DNA of 64,000 bases from Ampullaceana balthica (lineage: Eukaryota; Mollusca; Gastropoda; Lymnaeidae). The stretch lies in the NCBI GenBank assembly GCA_944989445.1, contig CALYLW010000496.1, positions 137,810-201,809 on the forward strand, given 5' to 3'. Position numbers and translations under genes: made by a program. Position 1 is the stretch's first letter. Each line of letters starts with the position of its first letter. Shown piece after piece: positions 57,321-64,000 of this stretch. The notes beneath the pieces are model-generated. The model saw only the letters and a program-made list of their open reading frames with translations. It did not search any database and was not told the origin of the DNA.

Positions 57321-57605
57321 TTCCAATATTTATGTCCTTCAATGCCTACTTTCTGGGTAATATCTCAATATTTCTGTCCATCAATGCTTACTTTCTGGGT
57401 AATACCTCAATATTTCTGTCCATCAATGCTTACTTTCTGGGTAATACCTCAATATTTCTGTCCATCAATGCTTACTTTCTGGGTAATACCTCAATATTTC
57501 TGTCCATCAATGCTTACTTTCTGGGTAATACCTCAATATTTCTGTCCATCAATGCTTACTTTCTGGGTAATACCTCAATATTTCTGTGTTTCAATGCTTA
57601 CCTTG
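57321..57605. repeat. 42-bp tandem repeat, about seven copies
   Basis: Unit CTTTCTGGGTAATACCTCAA then TATTTCTGTCCATCAATGCTTA. The first and last copies are degenerate. A 42-bp period keeps frames open, so the open frames here are not evidence of coding. Confidence 0.9.
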
Positions 57606-58026
57606 TTTAACCTGGGTAATAGCTCATCAGTCCTGGACTGACAGTTTACAGCCTGAATTCTTTCATATTTATGCTCTGTTTAAACTGAAAACTATTTCGA
57701 CATCCTGTTTATTGGTTCAAAACTGTTAATATATGGCTCATCGTTGGATTTTTATTGTTTTCAAAACATCTGTTTGTTTGATTTGATAGTTTCACAACAG
57801 CTGTGTCACGAAGATTGAATGTAATGTTTGAGTTCTTTAAAAAAACAACTTTATAAAAGTACATGTGATTGACGCGTGATTGGGCTATCTAGTCCAACTA
57901 ATGTTGTTATTACGGTGTTGTTATGTTGTTGTTACGGTGTTGTTTTACGTTGTTGTTATGGTGTTTTTATGTTGTTCTTATGGTGTTTTTACGTGTTGTT
58001 ATGTGTTATTGTTTAATGCCTTGGCC

Positions 58027-58147
58027 TCAGAGGCGTAGTTACGACATTCGCAATCGCCCCCCCCCCACTTTTCCCCTTTATATTAAAATCTTTTTTCACT
58101 TTTTATTATGTCACGTTGTAACCCTACCACACCTGGTTACGCCACTG
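58027..58147. mobile_element. Possible short hAT-type MITE
   Basis: CAGAGGCGTAGTTACGAC and GGTTACGCCACTG form imperfect inverted ends 121 bp apart with a C-run inside. No clear 8-bp duplication, so this is tentative. Confidence 0.35.
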
Positions 58148-58245
58148 CTTACATCAAGTTTCATATTGTCAAATAACATAGGAGAGCTTGTGATAGGTTC
58201 TTGTGAGGGGAAGGGGGGGAAGTGGGGTTTCACCATGCAACTTAC

Positions 58246-58692
58246 AACTGTTTCACCTTTTTGTTTGATTGGTTGTTTTTATAAACTGACTCTTCCAAGA
58301 GAAGGAAATAAACATATGATGCCATTTCTGTCGATTTATTGATCTTGCTGGCCTTTGGGTAGCAAAATCTGGGTCTTGTTGTAATCTTAAAATAAACAGC
58401 CTTGAACTTTTTTGACGTATATCCTTGGTACTCATCAATCCTCTGCTTTTCTCTGAATGACGAAGGTGTGAATCGTTCAGGGTCATATGTCGTCAGAACT
58501 AAAAATAGCCAAAAATGGGGAAAGGGAGAGGTTGAAATGTGACTAACAAAAGCTGTCACTCAAAATCGCCAAGTGACTGACCATTGTCCACATATTTCAA
58601 TAGAAGGCGAATGGGCGTTGGAATGTCTGGACACAAGGCGAGCTGTGACTCGTTCAGTCTATAGAATCTTGCACAAGTAGCGCTACTCTCAA
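58246..58692 (-). CDS. Two phase-matched exons of an unidentified gene
   Basis: Upstream exon 58692-58582 (acceptor TTGATAG, donor GTCAGT) encodes ESSATCARFYRLNESQLAL and DIPTPIRLLLKYVDN. Downstream exon 58498-58246 (acceptor TTTTTAG) encodes LTTYDPERFTPSSFREKQR, DEYQGYTSKKFKAVYFK and RPRFCYPKASK. The split codon G/TT joins them as Val. The second exon can end at a strong GTAAGT donor (58245) or read on to a stop a few bases later. Composition is normal for protein and unlike the repeats around it. I do not recognise the family; the rest of the gene should lie further along the minus strand on either side. Confidence 0.5.
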
Positions 58693-58836
58693 CTATCAAC
58701 ATAGCAAAGCTTGAAAATGAATAAGTATGGCATAGAAAACTGAACATTCGTGCGCCCCGAAACAATACAAACCGATAATTGTGGGACAAATACACTAAGT
58801 GTATACAGTAGTCAGTACAAGACTGGGTGACAGTGG

Positions 58837-59346
58837 TCTAGACTGTGGGTGACGTGTCAGTACAGACTGTGGGTTGACAGTGTGGTCAGTACAAGACTGT
58901 GGGTTGACAGTGTGGTCAGTACAAGACTGTGGGTTGACAGTGTGGTCAGTACAAGACTGTGGGTTGACAGTGTGGTCAGTACAAGACTGTGGGTTGACAG
59001 TGTGGTCAGTACAAGACTGTGGGTTGACAGTGTGGTCAGTACAAGACTGTGGGTTGACAGTGTGGTCAGTACAAGACTGTGGGTTGACAGTGTGGTCAGT
59101 ACAAGACTGTGGGTTGACAGTGTGGTCAGTACAAGACTGTGGGTTGACAGTGTGGTCAGTACAAGACTGTGGGTTGACAGTGTGGTCAGTACAAGACTGT
59201 GGTTGACGTGTGGTCAGTACAAGACTGTGGGTTGACAGTGTGGTCAGTACAAGACTGTGGGTTGAGTTGACAGTCGTGTGGTCAGTACAAGACTGTGGGT
59301 TGACAGTGTGGTCAGTACAAGACTGTGGTTTGACAGTGTGGTCAGT
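58837..59346. repeat. 30-bp tandem repeat, about 17 copies
   Basis: Unit AGTACAAGACTGTGGGTTGA then CAGTGTGGTC, nearly identical in the centre and with small indels at both ends. The repeated Val-Asp-Ser frame is an artefact of the 30-bp period. Confidence 0.95.
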
Positions 59347-59349
59347 TTT

Positions 59350-60140
59350 TGGCTAACATTTCAACAGATAAACATGTGCTACAAAGACCATGTATGAAAC
59401 GCTTTGTTTATGACCAGCCTGTGGGAGACAAGATGCCACACAGCGTTGGTGTCCAAGTGGCTGGACTTTGGACGCGACATTGGACGCACTTGATGTCATC
59501 ATCTCATTGTCATCGGTCAAGCCCTCAGATTTTTCCTGTCACGGTACACCGTTCGGTCGGGTGAATAAGTGCTACGCCCTTGCCTCGTGCTAAATGCTTT
59601 CATTGAGATTATTGTCACTCAAATGTTCATGTTGTTGAAGTAAGTGGCAAACTCTTGTTAGTTACCACTGCACTACAATAAACGCCCATTGGGTAATTGC
59701 TTGACTGACATTTTTTTGTGGCGGGGCGGGGGGTGGGGGTGGGGGGTTGATTAAAAACATTGCAATGTCAGAAGCGACACAAAAGCTCTTCAGAAAACAC
59801 TTGAAAGTATGACTGAGCTTTGAGCTCGTTCGGGTGTTACGTAAATCTAACTGTTGAGTGTGTGAATGTGTGTGTGTTCTGTATAGTATGTCACGTGATA
59901 CAAGTGGGCACTGGTGCAGGCTCAGTTGTTAACATAAATTTAAAATAAAAAAAAATACATTTCCAGAATCAAATGAAAAATAAAATTTTATGAATTAAAT
60001 AATTTATTAACTTAGTCCATGAAGTTGTCAATCTATCAGGTAAATATAATTAAGTTATTTCAGATCAGATGTAGCCTCATGTAGCGGACTTAGCGGCCCG
60101 CCGACGTTGTAAGGAATCCACTTGGTGCTTTTAATTGAAC
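59350..60140. other. Unassigned spacer
   Basis: A 71-codon open frame at 59349-59564 has no family resemblance or splice context that I trust. A G-rich run lies near 59720. Confidence 0.35.
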
Positions 60141-60145
60141 CTTTG

Positions 60146-60431
60146 GGGGCTGTCCATAAAGTACGTCACGCTCCAGAGGGGGGGGGAGGGGTGTAAGAAA
60201 GTGTGACAGTTTGTGACAAGGGGGGAGGGGGTCCGACTATAAGTGATGTCACGCGGTTTTATATTAAATTCTAATTTTTTTGTTAATAAAAAAACCAAAT
60301 TTTTGTTCGAAAGTGTTATAACGTACTTTAGGGGGGGGGGAGGATCCTAGATTTGTGACAGTTTTGTGACAGAGGGAGGGGGGGGGGTTAGAAATGGTCA
60401 AAAAAGCGTGACGTATTTTATGCACGACCCC
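60146..60431. mobile_element. Harbinger-like MITE, third subfamily (copy 2)
   Basis: GGGGCTGTCCATAAAGTACG to GTATTTTATGCACGACCCC, flanked by TTT on the right and close to TTT on the left. G-runs and gtgacagttt blocks mirror the C-runs of 50447-50697. Confidence 0.7.
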
Positions 60432-60477
60432 TTTCCTATTAATGACCAATGTCGACGTGCTTAATGCTTGACAATTG

Positions 60478-60992
60478 ACATGTACTCGCACCCCCCCCTC
60501 CAACCGTTCTTTGCACTGTCTATGATGAGCAAGTGTGCGGCGTATGCTACGCCGCGAGTCTCTCCAGAGTTCCTTCTTTTCATTCACTCACAGTCTTTTG
60601 CCCAAACCCACCCCATTTTGACAAATGTGTCTTCCAGGAAGTCTTCACCCGTCACTAAATAATTAGCGGCGTATGCTACGCCGCGGGTCAGCTAGTGTTG
60701 GCAATAAAGCGGTAAAAGAATGGGCACAAACAGACAAACAATTAAAAATAAAACAATGTTTTCGTTGGGGCTTGAATCCAGGACCTTTCCCGTATAAGGC
60801 GGACGTGATAACCAGTGCACTACGAATCTCACGTTATTCTGTGAAGGTAAAATGCAAGTGAAACGCAAGGACCATTGTTGGTCTCGATACATTGGTCGAC
60901 CCCAGCGAGGGTCATTCGTCGTGCTCGGTTGCACATAATTGCGTCGTGGTGTCTCGCATGGTCCCACGATGAGAATTATATATATATATAAT
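60478..60992 (-). mobile_element. Composite of Helitron-type repeats with tRNA-like segment
   Basis: From the right on the minus strand: (AT)n, AATTCTCATCGTGGGACC, the tRNA-Val-like segment (about 60760-60830) and TTTTACCGCTTTATTGCC. On the plus strand a GCGGCGTATGCTACGCCGC hairpin is followed by GGGTCAGCTAG and T at 60662-60695. A second copy of the hairpin is at 60537-60555, preceded by CTATGATGAGCAAG. The pieces match 29976-30820 but the boundaries are tangled. Confidence 0.6.
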
Positions 60993-61129
60993 TTTATGCG
61001 GCCTATTTTATTACTGCTTACATAAATATGGCATGCAATGGTAAAAATGTTTCCCACCTTTACTTCCCTTCAATTACAATTATTTATTCATGTTTATCAA
61101 TTTATAAAATCATAATATGATTGACATAA

Positions 61130-61702
61130 GTGGCCATCCATAAATGACGTCACGCTATTTTGGCTGATTCCCCCCCTCCCCCCTCGTCACACGTCGTCAT
61201 AAAAACTTAGACACCTATGACGTCACAAAGCCTGGCGCCCCCCCCATAAAAGCCGCATTTTCTATTTGAAAATGAGCATGTTTAAAATCATATTTTTTGG
61301 TCATTTAAGTATGTTTTAGTGTTAAGGTTGGTCCACACCTCTCAAATGCTCGCGAGCATTTGCCCAAACATCACACGAACGCACTATAGAGTACGCCAAT
61401 ATTGGCGTATTTTAGAGTGCGTTCGTTTGATGTTTGATCAAATGCTCGGGAGCATTTGAGAGGTGTGGACCAACCTTAACGGCTGCACTATAATATCGTA
61501 ACACGCGAGAAGCCATGTAAAACGTCATTAAATAAAGTGTCAGTAATCAAATATTTAAGTGAAACTTTTATTTAAAGTTGAGCGTTTTGATGTGACGTCA
61601 CATTTATTAAACACACACCCGCCCTCGTAACTCATCGTCACAAATGTGTGAATACAACCCCCCCCCCGGTGCGTGACGTCATTTATGTTGAATGTTGGCC
61701 CC
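61130..61702. mobile_element. Harbinger-like MITE with a nested fold-back element
   Basis: Left GTGGCCATCCATAAATGACG; the right end carries GTGACGTCATTTATG and finishes TTGGCCCC. TAA flanks both ends (61127-61129, 61703-61705). The interior matches 32017-32405 except for the TTAA-flanked insert at 61326-61475. Confidence 0.8.
61326..61475. mobile_element. 150-bp fold-back element at TTAA
   Basis: An almost complete palindrome: GGTTGGTCCACACCTCTC on the left mirrors GAGAGGTGTGGACCAACC on the right, centre CGCCAATATTGGCG. TTAA flanks both sides (61322-61325, 61476-61479), the target choice of piggyBac-type elements. Confidence 0.75.
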
Positions 61703-61744
61703 TAAAAAGGGAGGCAAATCGGAGACCGCCCCGGAAGTCAAAAG

Positions 61745-62340
61745 TTCTAGCTTTGCCACTGGAGTAACCCCATTAGTTAAGTTATTATTATTATTATTAT
61801 TAAATCATTAAACCTGGAAACACTAGAGCAGTGCTTCTCAAACTTTTTAGTATGGCGGACCGGCAGGAATTTTTTCCATTGCACCAGGGACCGGTGCACT
61901 ATTTTCCCTGCACTGACAATTTTTTTCTGTCCTCTTTTGACAACTTCTGCGGACCGGCGGCGGATGGCCCACGGACCGGCACCGGTCCACGGACCACCAC
62001 TTTGAGAAGCACTGCACTAAAGGATATGAGAACAAAGAGCAATGTAGTAATAATACAATTATAATTTGGAAATACAACACAAAGATAATTTAATACAACC
62101 CTCAGGTAGACACAAGGAATAAAAACACGTTTCTTACTCGGTATGCAAGAACAAACACATACAAATTCTCGTTCTTCCCGTCCGGAATTCGGACGTGGAT
62201 GGGTTGCCTGATGAAACCAGGAAAACCAGCACTCTTCAACATTTAAAACTCTATTTAAAAAAATGCAAGGTTAGATATAAAACATGGATAAGCGTAGCAT
62301 GCAATAATCTTCTGTAAAGAAGGAGCGTCTATAAGATAAG
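61745..62340 (+). pseudogene. LINE 3' end, second copy, interrupted
   Basis: GVTPLVK, NLETLE, then after the MITE DMRTKSNV, FFPSxIRTW-like sequence (cttcccgtccggaattcgga), and the tail CTTCTGTAAAGAAGGAGCGT with ATAAGATAAG. It aligns with 30985-31345. A (TTA)n run at about 61779-61800 has expanded inside it and a hAT MITE splits it. Confidence 0.75.
61829..62014. mobile_element. 186-bp hAT MITE
   Basis: Ends CAGTGCTTCTCAAACTTT and CTTTGAGAAGCACTG, flanked by CACTAGAG (61821-61828) and CACTAAAG (62015-62022), 7 of 8 matching. Inner blocks GGCGGACCGGCAGG and GCGGACCGGCGG are also inverted or repeated. Removing it restores the LINE frame. Confidence 0.85.
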
Positions 62341-62344
62341 AGGG

Positions 62345-63585
62345 TGTTGCTTGGTGGGATAAATTCTCTTCTGGGTGTCCCAGTTGAATGGGGCGCTGAC
62401 TAGCGATGCTTGCCAGATACAAAAATCAGTTGGTCAGTTTTTGATACAGAATGTTCGTCAGTTTTTGATAACGTGACACATTATGACGATCCCTCTGCCA
62501 CACGGGGCGAACCGGTTCATAAAAAATAAGAATGTTCCACAACCGGAGTTTGAATTTCCCGAAGACGCAAAAGATACAGAGAGAATATGTTCCAAAAGAT
62601 TACACGGCTTTATGAAACAGCTTTCTGGAAAGTAGGGAAGACAATACTCATATAGTCAATTTCAAATTCAATGTATGATAACACAGTAGCCTATTGTTAT
62701 TAGTTGTTTCAGAAGATAATATGATTTAAGAAATGAGAAAAAGGTCTAACGTTAAATGTTCCCACTTGTAAACAAATTTTCAAATGAAAAGTGAATTCAA
62801 TGCAGTTTTTATCCCAACGTTACAATTTATTTTACAGTGTAGTCCACACAAGAGGAATATATTCTTACAGATAAAATAAGCATTCTACATCGTTGTTTGC
62901 TTCTTGTTCATCGGTTGTTTCAATTAACCAACCCGATAATAAAATCAAGACAGCCCTTAATCTACGAATGTGTGTGTGTTGAATGTGTGTAGTGTGCGCA
63001 CACCCCGATTAAAATTAGAACGTTTAATTAAACCAATTCAAGCTTCTGCCTGCTGATAAATCTGGCATCACCGTAACGTTTTGTGTTATCTAAGCCCAAT
63101 TTAAACGTGCCGATTTGGCACGACGATGGATTAGTGGCCCGAGCAACCATCTGATGGTAGGAATAATCGGAACAAAATATGACCTAGCTTTGCCCTGGCC
63201 TTAATTCAACTCTTGGCCACCGTAACACGTTTTATAGTCTTTGTCGGAAGAGTTCTCTGAGTCCTTTGGTATAGGTGATATGCAGAAATGAGTCAAAGGA
63301 CGTTAAACTTTGATGAAATGTTACCCCACAATGTGTAAATAGACACAGCACTGCCACTTCTTATCACAAGTCAGTTAAATTGAAACTAAATGCCAGTGTA
63401 TAATTATTATAGTATAATACCCGGGTAAACTTAGATTAATTTAAAGGCTAATTCAGACAAGTCGTTCCCAAAAGGCGTATATAGTATATAGTCATTAATT
63501 ATGCGTTCTCTTCCTTTGTTATTTAGGTTTAGTTTTAGAATTTTTATTTGTTAATTTTGGTTTGGTGTTAGGTTTAGTTGTAATT
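62345..63585. other. Unassigned sequence
   Basis: No recognisable exon or transposon terminus. Somewhat more mixed base composition than the left end of the window. Confidence 0.4.
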
Positions 63586-63589
63586 GTGA

Positions 63590-63616
63590 ATTTAGGGTTA
63601 GGGTTAGGTTTAGTTT
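63590..63616. repeat. Short TTAGGG run
   Basis: Two to three consecutive TTAGGG units inside a TTAGGTTTAG-rich stretch. Too short to call a telomere; an interstitial telomere-like motif. Confidence 0.6.
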
Positions 63617-63837
63617 TAGAATTTTAATAGTTGAATTTTCCAATTTCTTTGTAAAGCAGCATAGCAACAAAGATGGTGGCCATGTAACGTGGGTACGTCA
63701 ACTCCGAATTTACCAATTTAAATTCTGGAGTATGTTTCAAGGGTATTACAGACTTCATTTATCTAGTTTTTATTACCGTGGTAATTTTAATATTATTTAA
63801 CACAATGCACAATAAAATGTATTTATTTAGCCCTTAT

Positions 63838-64000
63838 CAGAGGCGTCACTGGGGGGTGCGCGTGGTGCGGACTGACGGACTGCACCGGGTGACACCATCA
63901 CAAGGGGTCACACCAAAGCGTAAAAGTCGATATGTTATTTGCCACTCGGACAAATAGACTCGGAGGGTGTCTATAGGTTAAGTCGAGAGGGGTGTGACAC
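63838..64000. mobile_element. Possible hAT-type terminus running off the window
   Basis: CAGAGGCGTCACTGGGGGG resembles the start of hAT-type ends seen at 53713 and 58027. The partner end would lie beyond position 64000. Confidence 0.3.

Noticed and set aside
57294..57641. 115-residue repetitive hydrophobic protein
   Set aside because: Same reason: a 42-bp period leaves more than one frame open.
58849..59235. 128-residue repetitive protein
   Set aside because: A 30-bp tandem repeat keeps two frames open at once; overlapping frames are equally long, which argues against coding.
63590..63616. Telomere
   Set aside because: Only two or three TTAGGG units, with ordinary sequence on both sides.

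Overview
The window is eukaryotic nuclear DNA from an invertebrate animal. It is AT-rich and intron-dense, and crowded with DNA transposons, Helitrons, a jockey/CR1-type LINE, tRNA-derived SINEs and many minisatellites. A mollusc or other lophotrochozoan is my best guess from this repeat mix; that is inference, not proof.

The one gene I can read from end to end is MCM7, on the minus strand from 26119 (start) to 5523 (stop). Sixteen exons join in phase into a 723-residue replicative-helicase subunit with zinc finger, Walker A, Walker B, sensor 1 and arginine finger all present. An E2F-type site and a CACGTG E-box lie about 90-110 bp upstream of the start codon. Its introns hold most of the left-half repeats: a Merlin element with a decayed transposase (intron 1), a minisatellite made of copies of the exon 10 splice donor (intron 10), and in intron 14 a Tigger-like element plus a hAT transposon with an intact 791-codon transposase in the same orientation as MCM7.

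26.6-34.4 kb is a transposon graveyard: Harbinger-like MITEs, a SINE, a LINE split by a Helitron whose removal restores the LINE frame, and a 676-bp deletion derivative of the Merlin element. 35.0-40.3 kb holds a tentative plus-strand gene with duplicated coiled-coil exons, whose intron copies serve as a before/after record for a MITE insertion and a minisatellite expansion. 40.5-50.7 kb is nested MITEs, a Helitron with internal tandem units and a solo LTR. 50.8-53.7 kb is a satellite of about 100 copies of a 28-bp unit with a 644-bp higher-order period, bordered by a dead hAT element (53.7-56.5 kb) that itself carries a Helitron dimer and another MITE. 56.6-59.3 kb has three minisatellites and two phase-matched exons of an unidentified minus-strand gene. 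60-64 kb is again MITEs, a second LINE copy and unassigned DNA.

The host genes show no joint pathway. The window's main story is layered transposition around MCM7. All family assignments rest on reading motifs, termini and target-site duplications by eye; no database search was run.
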